In this document: positions 1 to 6,411 of the stretch, in pieces | How the letters are laid out: every line of letters begins with the position of its first letter | Position numbering within the stretch: the first letter of the stretch is position 1 | Origin: an uncultured Collinsella sp. | GTDB taxonomy: Bacteria > Actinomycetota > Coriobacteriia > Coriobacteriales > Coriobacteriaceae | Direction: 5' to 3' | Assembly (NCBI GenBank): GCA_958447445.1 | Contig: CAUDAE010000043.1 | Span: 1 to 13,855 of the forward strand | DNA length: 13,855 bases | Program-made: the position numbers and the translations under genes | Notes under the pieces: generated by a model | Seen by the model: the letters and a program-made list of their open reading frames with translations, nothing else | Database searches by the model: none | What the model was told of the DNA's origin: nothing

Positions 1-720
1 GCTCGCCTTCCAATCGAAATTACCGCCGTCGACGATCACGCCGCCCAGCGAGGTGCCGTGGCCGCCGATGAACTTGGTTGCGGAGTGGACGACGATGTTG
101 GCACCATGCTCCAGCGGGCGGAACAGATACGGGGTGCCGAAAGTGTTGTCGACGACAACCGGCAGACCGTGCTTCTTGGCGATCTCGGAGATGGCGTCGA
201 TGTTGGGGATGTCGGAGTTGGGGTTGCCGAGCGTCTCGAGATAGATGACCGTGGTGTTGTCCTTGATGGCGCCCTCGACCTCGTCCAGGTTATGAGCGTC
301 GACAAACGTGGTCTCGACGCCAAACTGGGAGAGCGTATGCTCCAGCAGGTTGTAGGAGCCACCGTAGATGGTCTTCTGGGCAACCACGTGGTCACCGGCC
401 TGGGCAAGAGCCTGCAGGGTATAGGTGATGGCAGCAGCACCGGAGGCGACGGCGAGACCTGCCACGCCACCCTCGAGTGCGGCGATACGGTCCTCGAAGA
501 CGCCCTGGGTGGAGTTGGTCAGACGGCCGTAGATGTTACCAGCATCGGCAAGACCAAAGCGGTCGGCGGCGTGCTGGGAGTTGCGGAACACATAGCTCGT
601 GGTCTGGTAGATAGGCACGGCGCGGGAGTCGGATGCGGGATCGGCGCTCTCCTGGCCAACGTGAAGCTGCAGGGTATCGAAACCAAAGGTGTGCTCGGGG
701 TTGTTGATGAACTGGCTCAT
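1..720 (-). CDS. O-acetylhomoserine sulfhydrylase (MetY-like), C-terminus off the left edge
   Basis: PLP enzyme of the Cys/Met metabolism family. By family it makes homocysteine from O-acetylhomoserine and sulfide in the cytoplasm. The first 240 residues are visible. The N-terminus (FDTLQLHVGQ, then PIYQTTSYVF) is typical of MetY/MET17. An ASGAAAI segment sits near residue 92, VVVDNTFGTP holds the Asp that contacts the PLP pyridine (D191), and SATKFIGGHG carries the Schiff-base Lys (K216). Full-length relatives have about 420-430 residues, so roughly 190 are missing beyond position 1. The ATG at 720 is preceded by AAGGAG at good spacing. The gene is divergent from a LysR regulator, suggesting local control by sulfur or methionine status. 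Cystathionine synthase or lyase relatives share the fold, but the start and motif wording favour the sulfhydrylase. Confidence 0.93.
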   Translation of the reverse strand, partial: MSQFINNPEHTFGFDTLQLHVGQESADPASDSRAVPIYQTTSYVFRNSQHAADRFGLADAGNIYGRLTNSTQGVFEDRIAALEGGVAGLAVASGAAAITYTLQALAQAGDHVVAQKTIYGGSYNLLEHTLSQFGVETTFVDAHNLDEVEGAIKDNTTVIYLETLGNPNSDIPNIDAISEIAKKHGLPVVVDNTFGTPYLFRPLEHGANIVVHSATKFIGGHGTSLGGVIVDGGNFDWKAS

Positions 721-861
721 GATGATCTCCTTGATCGAACAAAAGTAAACAAATTAGAGAGAAGTAAGTCGCTGTCTCCTGATCACGCCAACGGGCGCAA
801 ATCACTTAAAAGTGCTAACCTGTTATCGGTTTTATAGATAGCAATCGAAAGGATGGCGTCG
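721..861. promoter_or_regulatory. Divergent control region between metY-like gene and LysR gene, with operator-like repeats
   Basis: The 141-bp intergenic region contains symmetric elements. CACTT-AA-AAGTG (803-814) is a perfect 5+5 inverted repeat. AACC-N7-GGTT lies at 817-831. TGCTA (813-817) pairs with TAGCA (839-843). LysR regulators usually bind dyads between themselves and a divergent target, so these are reasonable binding-site candidates. A TATAGA at 833-838 could be the -10 of the regulator gene, which would place the dyads over its promoter and upstream of that of the metY-like gene. No S-box, SAM riboswitch or T-box structure was seen. Which dyad matters is not known. Confidence 0.4.
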
Positions 862-1764
862 ATGACCCTTCAGCAGCTTCGTTTTCTGATTGCCGTGGCA
901 GAGTCCGGCTCAATCAACGCCGCAGCTCAGCGCCTCTATACCGCTCAGTCCAACATCTCAAACGCCGTCAAAAGCCTGGAACAGGAGCTCCACCTGGAGA
1001 TCTTTACGCGCTCCAGCCGCGGCGTCACGCTCACCAACGACGGCACCGAGCTTTTGGGCTATGCGCGCCAGGTCGTAGAGCAGGCCGACATGCTCGAGGC
1101 GCGCTACGAGGACGGCGGCACCCCGCAAGCCCGCCTCGCCATTTCCGCCCAGCACTACGCCTTTTCGGTCGAGGCCTTTGTCAACGTGGTCGAGCGCTGC
1201 CGCGACAGCAAGTTCGAGTTCATCATGCGCGAGACCACCACATCGCAGATCATCGATGACGTCCGCGCATTTCGCAGCGATATCGGCATTCTGTATCTGG
1301 ATGACTTTAACGCCCGCGTTCTGCAGAGGGCCTTCGCCGATGCCCGCGCAAGCTTCCATCCCCTCCTCGACGCGACGGTCCACGTCTTCGTTAGCGAGCG
1401 CCACCCGCTCGCACGCCGCCCTCAGCTGTCCCTTGCCGACCTTACACCCTATACGCGCTACAGCTTTGAGCAAGGCACCTCGAACTCCTTCTATTACGCC
1501 GAGGAACCTTTTAGCTATATCCCTTGCGACCGCAACATACGAATCTCGGACCGCGGAACACTTACTAACTTACTTATCACGTCGAACGGTTACACCCTGT
1601 CGACCGGTGTCCTCTCCAATGAAATGCAATGGGGTATGGCATCGATCCCGTTAGCAGACGCCCCAACGATGCACGTAGGCTATATCATGCACGACGAGCG
1701 CAAGCCCTCTCCCCTCTTGCAGCAATACCTCGACGAGCTCAACCGCATCATCCATGCCAACTAA
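862..1764 (+). CDS. LysR-family transcriptional regulator
   Basis: Two-domain LysR-type regulator of 300 residues. The winged helix-turn-helix covers about residues 1-60 (TLQQLRFLIAVAESGSINAA, then SNISNAVKSLEQEL and FTRSSRGVTLTNDG), followed by a linker helix. A LysR substrate-binding domain covers about 85-295 and includes DIGILYLDD. The length is normal for the family. An ATG at 853 is in frame, but the purine-rich AAAGG at 848-852 touches it. The same AAAGG sits 9 nt before the ATG at 862, which also gives the family-typical start MTLQQLRF, so 862 is preferred. It is transcribed away from the adjacent O-acetylhomoserine sulfhydrylase gene, a classic arrangement for a regulator and its target. 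The effector is not identifiable; O-acetylhomoserine, O-acetylserine or homocysteine are guesses from context. Confidence 0.9.
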   Translation: MTLQQLRFLIAVAESGSINAAAQRLYTAQSNISNAVKSLEQELHLEIFTRSSRGVTLTNDGTELLGYARQVVEQADMLEARYEDGGTPQARLAISAQHYAFSVEAFVNVVERCRDSKFEFIMRETTTSQIIDDVRAFRSDIGILYLDDFNARVLQRAFADARASFHPLLDATVHVFVSERHPLARRPQLSLADLTPYTRYSFEQGTSNSFYYAEEPFSYIPCDRNIRISDRGTLTNLLITSNGYTLSTGVLSNEMQWGMASIPLADAPTMHVGYIMHDERKPSPLLQQYLDELNRIIHAN

Positions 1765-1819
1765 CTGTCGGAAGACGGGGTAGAAATCGTAGATTGCTAG
1801 CCCCCGGCGGGCATGGCGC

Positions 1820-1825
1820 TACAAT
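1820..1825 (+). promoter_or_regulatory. Candidate -10 element (TACAAT) for the RNase HI gene
   Basis: GCGCTACAATGG lies 38 nt before the GTG start of RNase HI. TACAAT matches TATAAT at 5 of 6 positions. No good -35 hexamer is seen at 17 nt; TTGCTA at 1794-1799 is 20 nt upstream, longer than usual. A similar GCGCTACACT occurs at 2380-2389 before the next gene. Called from hexamer likeness only. Confidence 0.3.
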
Positions 1826-1863
1826 GGTCACCCACACGAAACGTACCCAACGAAAGGAAGCCC

Positions 1864-2349
1864 GTGAAGGTCATCATCTATACCGACGGCTCGGCCCGAT
1901 CAAATCCGGGACGCGGCGGCTACGGCGCCGTACTCAAATACACCAACCCCGCCGGCAAGACCTTCACCTCCGAGCTTTCACGCGGCTACGCCAAGACCAC
2001 CAACAACCGCATGGAGCTCATGGCGGTCATCGTGGCGCTCGAGGCGCTCAACCGCCCCTGCGAGGTCGAGGTCCATTCCGATTCGCAGTACGTCGTCAAC
2101 GCTTTCAATAAACACTGGATCGACGGCTGGAAAAAGCGCGGGTGGAAAACTGCCAACAAGCAGCCCGTTAAGAACCGTGACCTGTGGGAGCGCCTGCTTG
2201 CCGCAAGGAGCAAGCATAAGGTGGAGTTCATCTGGGTTAAGGGCCACGCCGGCCACGAGCTCAACGAGCGCTGCGATGAGCTCGCCACCACGGCGGCCGA
2301 CGGCAGTAACCTCGATATCGACACCGGCTTTAACGAGAGCGACCTGTAA
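1864..2349 (+). CDS. rnhA: Ribonuclease HI, GTG start
   Basis: Hydrolyses the RNA strand of RNA-DNA hybrids (R-loops, primer remnants). The protein has 161 residues, close to the roughly 155 of E. coli RNase HI. The four carboxylates of the active site are visible: D8 (YTDGS), E51 (NNRMEL), D73 (HSDSQYV) and D138 (NERCDE). The catalytic-loop His is H128 in KGHAGHELN. The basic handle region (HWIDGWKKRGWK, residues 84-95) is present, so this is the bacterial RNase HI type with full substrate-binding elements. An upstream in-frame ATG at 1813 would add 17 residues unlike the family. The GTG at 1864 follows AAAGGAAG at 1853-1860 and starts directly at the first beta strand, so it is chosen. It ends 73 bp before an unrelated oxidoreductase gene. 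Confidence 0.95.
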   Translation: MKVIIYTDGSARSNPGRGGYGAVLKYTNPAGKTFTSELSRGYAKTTNNRMELMAVIVALEALNRPCEVEVHSDSQYVVNAFNKHWIDGWKKRGWKTANKQPVKNRDLWERLLAARSKHKVEFIWVKGHAGHELNERCDELATTAADGSNLDIDTGFNESDL

Positions 2350-2422
2350 CGGCGTTTTCGCACGCTTTTGTGTCCTCCCGCGCTACACTCGTCCTGTAGG
2401 CCAAACAACGCAAGGGGGACAC

Positions 2423-3529
2423 ATGCTGCGTATCGCAACCATCGGCACGTCCATGATCACCGACGACTTTATCCAAGTCGTCAACGCCAACGACCAAGCC
2501 GCGTTTGTGGGCACGCTCTCGCGCGATGCCGAGCGCGGCGCCGCCTTTACCGCCGAACACGGCGGCGAGCGTAACTTCACCGCACTTGACGAGCTTGCGT
2601 CCGCCGTCGACGTCGACGCCGTCTATATCGGCAGCCCTAACGCACTTCACTACGAGCAGGCCCTTGCCTGCATCGCCGGTGGCAAGCATATCATCGTCGA
2701 GAAACCCTTCTGCGCCACCGAAGCGCAGGCGCTGGAAGTCTTCCGCGCTGCCGAGGCAGCAGGTGTCGTGGCCCTCGAGGCCATGCGCCCGCTCCATGAC
2801 CCCGCTTTCCACGCCGTCGAGGACGCCCTGGGCGAGATTGCGCCCATTCGTCGCGCCTCACTGCGCTTTGGCAAGTATTCTTCGCGCTACAACGAGGTTC
2901 TCGCGGGGCGCGCCACCAATATCTTCGACTGCCACATGGCCTCGGGCTCCCTCATGGACATTGGCGTCTACACCGTCGAGCCCATGGTCGAGATTTTCGG
3001 CATGCCCTCCGGCCTTACGAGCATGACTACTCTGCTCGACCCCACCACGCGACAGCTCACGCACGGCCCCATCGACGGCTGCGGTTCCATCCTCGCCAGC
3101 TACGGCGGTGGCCGCATCTCCGTCGAGCTCGCGCACTCCAAAATTACGAATGACCTGCTGCCCTCGCAGATAGAAGGCGAGCGTGGCACTATCCAGATCG
3201 ACCATCTGTCCACGCCCCGCAACGTCCGCATCGACTATCGCGGCGACGTCGTACGCGGCTCGGCGACCGAGGCACCGCGCGAACAGGGCGAGAACGGCCG
3301 CGTGCTCGACCTGCCCAAATCGAGCAACACTATGGAATACGAACTCACAGACTTTATCACCGCCATCGGCGGCATCGATAACGTTAAGGAAGAGATTTGG
3401 GAGACCCCGGCAGGACGCCACGAGCTTGGCCACTACCGCGATGTCACGCTCGTCTCACTGCGTATCATGGATGCCGTGCGCCGGCAGGCCGGCATTACCT
3501 TCCCGGCCGACGCAGGCAAGCAGGCATAG
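2423..3529 (+). CDS. Gfo/Idh/MocA-family NAD(P)-dependent oxidoreductase
   Basis: Protein of 368 residues. An N-terminal Rossmann domain (about 1-125) opens with MLRIATIGTS, the IGTS variant of the nucleotide-binding loop. The family signature EKPF is at residues 93-96, with K94 the usual catalytic Lys. The C-terminal alpha/beta domain includes a D-IGVY segment (MDIGVYTVEP) typical of the family. Members oxidise or reduce sugars, inositols or related ring hydroxyls; the substrate cannot be read from sequence. The ATG at 2423 is preceded by AAGGGGG, whereas upstream in-frame codons overlap rnhA. A TACACT at 2384-2389 may be its -10 element. The next gene, an acylphosphatase, begins 2 nt after the stop, so the two are very probably co-translated. 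No sugar transporter or kinase lies nearby to suggest a pathway. Confidence 0.9.
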   Translation: MLRIATIGTSMITDDFIQVVNANDQAAFVGTLSRDAERGAAFTAEHGGERNFTALDELASAVDVDAVYIGSPNALHYEQALACIAGGKHIIVEKPFCATEAQALEVFRAAEAAGVVALEAMRPLHDPAFHAVEDALGEIAPIRRASLRFGKYSSRYNEVLAGRATNIFDCHMASGSLMDIGVYTVEPMVEIFGMPSGLTSMTTLLDPTTRQLTHGPIDGCGSILASYGGGRISVELAHSKITNDLLPSQIEGERGTIQIDHLSTPRNVRIDYRGDVVRGSATEAPREQGENGRVLDLPKSSNTMEYELTDFITAIGGIDNVKEEIWETPAGRHELGHYRDVTLVSLRIMDAVRRQAGITFPADAGKQA

Positions 3530-3531
3530 CG

Positions 3532-3942
3532 ATGGGCCTCTTCGATACGTTCTTCTCCAGCGTCACCGGCGGCAGTCGAGAGCCTCAAAAACCATCAAAC
3601 GTCGAGCTCGAGCTGCGCCGCAGGCTTACCGTACTCGCAAGCGACGAGGCCACTCAAGACACTCCCCTGCGCTATTTCCTGCGCTGGGCGGGGCAAGTCC
3701 AAGGCGTTGGTTTTCGCTTTACCAACACCAACCTCGCACAGGCACGCGCACTCACCGGCTGGGTGCGTAACATGGAAGACGGCTCAGTCGAGATGGAGAT
3801 ACAGGGAGCTCCGGCAAACGTCCTATCTCATCTCGAGGCGCTTCATGCCTCCTATGAGCGCATGGGAACGCGTTTTCGCCTCGTAGACGCCCAGGCCCGA
3901 GCCCCACTTGCCAATGAAGACGGTTTCAGTCCTCATTATTAG
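3532..3942 (+). CDS. Acylphosphatase with N-terminal extension
   Basis: Acylphosphatases hydrolyse carboxyl-phosphate bonds such as acetyl phosphate or 1,3-bisphosphoglycerate. The 136-residue protein has the domain at about residues 46-134. GQVQGVGFR holds the phosphate-binding Arg (R62), and GWVRNMEDGSVE holds the catalytic Asn (N80), in the usual spacing. Stand-alone members have about 90 residues, so the first 45 (MGLFDTFFSS onward, then a charged ELELRRRL helix) are extra. The ATG lies 2 nt after the oxidoreductase stop, with no clear Shine-Dalgarno of its own, so it probably depends on translational coupling. A later start cannot be excluded, but no Met codon occurs between residue 1 and the domain. 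The role of the extension is unknown. Confidence 0.88.
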   Translation: MGLFDTFFSSVTGGSREPQKPSNVELELRRRLTVLASDEATQDTPLRYFLRWAGQVQGVGFRFTNTNLAQARALTGWVRNMEDGSVEMEIQGAPANVLSHLEALHASYERMGTRFRLVDAQARAPLANEDGFSPHY

Positions 3943-3967
3943 TATTGTGTGCTAAATACGGTATCAT
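3939..3967 (+). promoter_or_regulatory. Operator-like interleaved repeats upstream of the Fur-family regulator
   Basis: AT-rich stretch with two overlapping inverted repeats: TTAG-N9-CTAA (3939-3955) and GTATT-N8-AATAC (3942-3959). Fur-family proteins bind AT-rich dyads and often regulate themselves, so this is a plausible autoregulatory site. TTGTGT (3945-3950) and TATCAT (3962-3967) resemble promoter hexamers but are only 11 nt apart, so they do not form one standard promoter. No binding data. Confidence 0.35.
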
Positions 3968-4003
3968 TTACCTACGACCGTTAATAGAAAAGAGGCGAGG
4001 CGC

Positions 4004-4384
4004 ATGGCGGTGCAAAGAAGGAATACCAGGCAGCGAAAGCTGGTTCTTGACGCCGTGCGCCAAAGCTATAACCATCCCACTGCCGACGAAATCTACAACG
4101 TCGTGCGCGCGCAGGATGACAAAATCAGCCGCGGTACGGTCTACCGCAACCTCAATCTCTTGGCCGACGCCGGCGAGATCCTCTCCATCAAGACGCCGGG
4201 CGGCAGCCGCTTCGATCGCACGATCGAGCCGCACGCACATATCATCTGCACCTCATGCAGCCGCGTCATCGACGTACCGCTCCCCTTCGATGCCCAGCTC
4301 GACGCCAAGGCGTCCGAGCAAATCGGCTGGCACGTCACGTCGCACTACACCATCTTCGAGGGTCTCTGCCCCGACTGCCGGTAG
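4004..4384 (+). CDS. Fur-family metalloregulator, PerR-like
   Basis: Protein of 126 residues, slightly short for the family. A winged-helix DNA-binding domain covers about 1-65 (GTVYRNLNLLADAGEI). Four Cys in two CxxC pairs (C82/C85 and C122/C125) form the structural zinc site. Regulatory-metal ligands match the Bacillus PerR pattern: H24 in NHPTADEIY, D71 in RFD, and H77 and H79 six and eight residues after it. The fifth PerR ligand (D104 in Bacillus) aligns to Ala, but an Asp (D96) is one residue away. The D71-type Asp favours a peroxide-sensing PerR over iron-sensing Fur, where Glu is usual; a Zur role cannot be excluded. The ATG at 4004 follows AGAGG at 3991-3995. No peroxidase, ferritin or transporter gene is adjacent, so any regulon must lie elsewhere. 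It converges on a HAD gene across only 15 bp. Confidence 0.85.
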   Translation: MAVQRRNTRQRKLVLDAVRQSYNHPTADEIYNVVRAQDDKISRGTVYRNLNLLADAGEILSIKTPGGSRFDRTIEPHAHIICTSCSRVIDVPLPFDAQLDAKASEQIGWHVTSHYTIFEGLCPDCR

Positions 4385-4399
4385 ATGTTTGGGACGTGC

Positions 4400-5197
4400 C
4401 TACTCGGTAAGCAGGCGACGCAGCTCTTCTTCGACCGTGCGCACGTAGCGGACACGGTCGTTAATGCCACGCATAGAGGGGTTGCAGCTCTCCATCAGAT
4501 AGGGATGGCCCACGACGTTGAGCATGTCGCGATCGTTTTCGTTATCGCCAAACGCCATCATCTCATCGGGCGAAATACCCAGGGCACGACCGTAATCGGC
4601 AAGCGCGGAGCCCTTGCCCGAACCGAAACCGATAAAGTCCGTCCATTCGGTTCCCGACGTCATCACGTCAACACGGTCGCTAAAGAGGCGCTCGAAATAC
4701 TCCAGGGCCGCCGGCTGGTCCACCTCGGGCGTCTGGAAGGCAATCTTAATGACGTCCTCGTCGATGTCCTCGGGGCGGTCGACCACCGCCACATCGCAGT
4801 GGACCTCATAGCGCAAATGGTCGATGAACGCATCGTTGCCGCTCATGGTGTAGAGGTGTCCCTCACACGAAAGGGTCACGTCGGCATGGGGATACGCAAC
4901 CACGGCATTCGCGATATCCATAGCAAGGCTACGCTCCATGGAACGCTTGACAACGGCACGTCCCTCGCTCATCACCAGGGCTCCGTTTTCGCATACATAG
5001 GCGAGCTCATCGGCCACCGGGGCAAACAGGTAGCGCAAGCTCGCATATTGACGGCCGCTCGCCGGCATAAACACGATACCGCGACGATGCAGTTCATCGA
5101 TGAGTTCAAAGGCCTCGGAACGCGGCTCGCGCTCCCCCGGATGCAGCAACGTGCCGTCCAAATCGCATGCAATCAGCTTGATTCCTTCAAGACCCAT
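4400..5197 (-). CDS. Cof-type HAD-superfamily phosphatase
   Basis: Protein of 265 residues with all four HAD motifs: motif I DLDGT with nucleophile D12 and acid/base D14; motif II in PASGR (about 45-49); motif III Lys in GSGKGSAL (near 195); motif IV GDNENDRDML (near 220). The domain between motifs II and III is the type C2 cap of the Cof/YidA group, which dephosphorylates small sugar phosphates, FMN or other phosphometabolites. The substrate is not predictable. An upstream in-frame start at 5257 would put the N-terminus inside a terminator hairpin. The ATG at 5197 has GGGGGAAAG before it and starts 11 residues before the catalytic Asp, as normal. It lies downstream of the ureE-like gene and the hairpin at 5229-5267, so it may have its own promoter or rely on readthrough. 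Confidence 0.9.
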   Translation of the reverse strand: MGLEGIKLIACDLDGTLLHPGEREPRSEAFELIDELHRRGIVFMPASGRQYASLRYLFAPVADELAYVCENGALVMSEGRAVVKRSMERSLAMDIANAVVAYPHADVTLSCEGHLYTMSGNDAFIDHLRYEVHCDVAVVDRPEDIDEDVIKIAFQTPEVDQPAALEYFERLFSDRVDVMTSGTEWTDFIGFGSGKGSALADYGRALGISPDEMMAFGDNENDRDMLNVVGHPYLMESCNPSMRGINDRVRYVRTVEEELRRLLTE

Positions 5198-5228
5198 ATG
5201 CTTTCCCCCACAGCATCTCATCAACAGA

Positions 5229-5267
5229 AAGACGGACTTTGAATAGTTGCCTCTCAAAGTCCGTCTT
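5229..5267 (-). terminator. Strong hairpin terminator after the ureE-like gene
   Basis: A perfect 14-bp inverted repeat (arms 5229-5242 and 5254-5267, 11-nt loop), beginning 14 nt past the stop codon of the UreE-like gene. In the leftward direction the stem is followed by TCTGTTGATG after a TCTT end, a weak U-rich tail; in the rightward direction the tail is poorer. Position and tail favour termination of the FKBP-ureE transcript. The stem lies 32 bp upstream of the HAD start, so it could also attenuate readthrough into it. Confidence 0.8.
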
Positions 5268-5280
5268 ACTTATACGCACG

Positions 5281-5859
5281 TTAACCGCGCGCCTTCTTTA
5301 CGATCGTAAAGTCTGGAGCCATACTCACAACGGCATCCGCCGCACTCGACGCAAAGCGCCGGTCCGAATCGAGTTCACGGGCAACCGTCGAGAGCCGAAC
5401 GCCCTCGACGCCCCGGAGCATGCGGCCCAAAACAGGTTGCACCGGCGTATACATGCGCACGGTATGCTCGTCCGAGTCGCCCCGGAAGAGCGGCGCATGC
5501 ATATTGCCGATCTCCCAGCACGCATGCGCGAGCGCAATCGGGTCCATGCGGTCAACTTCGACCAAATAAACCTCGGCGCTGCGCAGGCGCACGACAACCG
5601 CCACGGGCACCACGCCCGAACGGTCGACGGCGAGCACGTCGCCGTCGACAAGACGACCGCCGTCGGCAGTATCCAGCCGAACATCGACCGTGCGCCCCAG
5701 CTCCGTCACGCCCACAAACGCGTATACATCAGCCTGGTCCCAATCGAGCAGCAGCTCGTCAACTTCAAAGACGCCGCCCAGCTTCCGGCGAAGCAGGAGT
5801 TCATAGGACGGATCGTTGAGATTTCCCAAGCATGTCGTCGAAACCAAGCGCTCAGGCAT
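5281..5859 (-). CDS. UreE-like urease accessory protein / nickel chaperone
   Basis: Protein of 192 residues resembling UreE, the nickel chaperone that delivers Ni2+ to apo-urease. An N-terminal peptide-binding-like domain covers about 1-100. The C-terminal metal-binding domain has the signature MDPIALAHACWEIGNMHAPL (105-124). Its GN-x-H motif carries H121, equivalent to the conserved dimer-interface nickel ligand of known UreE proteins, and H132 is a possible second ligand. The protein ends without a His-rich tail and has an unusual 170-192 segment. Its ATG is 3 nt after the stop of the SlyD-like FKBP gene, so the two are translationally coupled. No urease structural genes (ureABC) or ureFGD are present here. 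It may serve urease or another nickel enzyme encoded elsewhere, or be a repurposed paralogue. The family assignment rests on the signature motif. Confidence 0.78.
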   Translation of the reverse strand: MPERLVSTTCLGNLNDPSYELLLRRKLGGVFEVDELLLDWDQADVYAFVGVTELGRTVDVRLDTADGGRLVDGDVLAVDRSGVVPVAVVVRLRSAEVYLVEVDRMDPIALAHACWEIGNMHAPLFRGDSDEHTVRMYTPVQPVLGRMLRGVEGVRLSTVARELDSDRRFASSAADAVVSMAPDFTIVKKARG

Positions 5860-5862
5860 ACT

Positions 5863-6291
5863 CTAACCCTCGACCTCGACGAGCTCGATATCAAAGTTGA
5901 GGTCCTTGCCAGCAAGCTCGTGGTTGGCATCGAGCGTCACGGCCTCGGGCGTTACGTCGATGACCACGGCGGGAACGGGCATACCGCTCGGCGTGGACAG
6001 GAAAAGCTTCATGCCCTTCTCGATCTGCTCGATGTTGGGAACCTGTTCGGCCGGGAAGGTAATAACCATCTCGGGATTGTGCTCGCCGTAGGCATCGGCA
6101 GCAGGAATGTGCACGGTCTTCTTCTCGCCCACCTGCATGTCGACAACAGCGGCGTCGAAGCCCTTGATCATCTGACCGGCGCCGCAGGTGAACTCCAGCG
6201 GCTCGCCGCGATCGTAGGAGCTATCGAACTGCGTGCCGTCATCGAGCGTGCCGCGATAATGGGTCTTGACCTTCTTGCCCTGGTTGGACAT
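5863..6291 (-). CDS. FKBP-type peptidyl-prolyl isomerase, SlyD-like
   Basis: Cytoplasmic prolyl isomerase and chaperone of 142 residues. The FKBP domain is split in the SlyD manner. Residues 1-65 include HYRGTLDDGTQFDSSYDRGE and IKGFDAAVVDMQVGEKK. An inserted flap (about 66-118) follows AYGEHNPE, and the domain closes with DANHELAGKDLNFDIELV, whose NH-LAG-L-F pattern is typical of SlyD. The His/Cys-rich nickel-binding tail of E. coli SlyD is absent. E. coli SlyD aids nickel insertion into hydrogenases, which makes the coupling to a UreE-like gene 3 nt downstream notable. The ATG at 6291 has GGAGG about 5 nt before it; the in-frame start at 6321 has no such signal and adds unrelated residues. 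No signal peptide. Confidence 0.93.
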   Translation of the reverse strand: MSNQGKKVKTHYRGTLDDGTQFDSSYDRGEPLEFTCGAGQMIKGFDAAVVDMQVGEKKTVHIPAADAYGEHNPEMVITFPAEQVPNIEQIEKGMKLFLSTPSGMPVPAVVIDVTPEAVTLDANHELAGKDLNFDIELVEVEG

Positions 6292-6360
6292 GGTAACCTC
6301 CGTGATAAGGGCGGCGCACAACGTGGGCCGCCGTGAACATATGGCGCTAACTATACCCTA

Positions 6361-6378
6361 GTCATACAATTCAATGAC
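6361..6378. promoter_or_regulatory. Palindrome overlapping a -10 element between divergent FKBP-ureE and dipeptidase genes
   Basis: An 18-bp imperfect palindrome, GTCAT-AC-AATT-CA-ATGAC, with 14 of 18 positions symmetric. It contains TACAAT (6365-6370), a good -10 for the rightward dipeptidase gene, and lies just upstream of TATAGT on the leftward strand (complement of ACTATA at 6350-6355), a possible -10 for the FKBP-ureE pair. A regulator bound here could act on both. TCATAC is present, like one half-site of the E. coli NikR operator, but the matching half at the required spacing is absent, so NikR control is not supported. Confidence 0.35.
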
Positions 6379-6411
6379 AGTTTGCAAAGAAACGCTGCAA
6401 CCGGAGGAACC

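Noticed and set aside
58..837. 259-codon rightward frame opposite the metY-like gene
   Set aside because: Antisense shadow; the leftward strand encodes a clear PLP enzyme with a good ribosome-binding site.
5239..6336. 365-codon rightward frame opposite the FKBP and UreE-like genes
   Set aside because: It spans two genes and their junction on the other strand and has no recognisable domain.
6340..6367. NikR operator near the FKBP-ureE unit
   Set aside because: One TCATAC half-site is present, but the GTATGA partner 16 nt away is missing; the nearest match is poor and at the wrong spacing.
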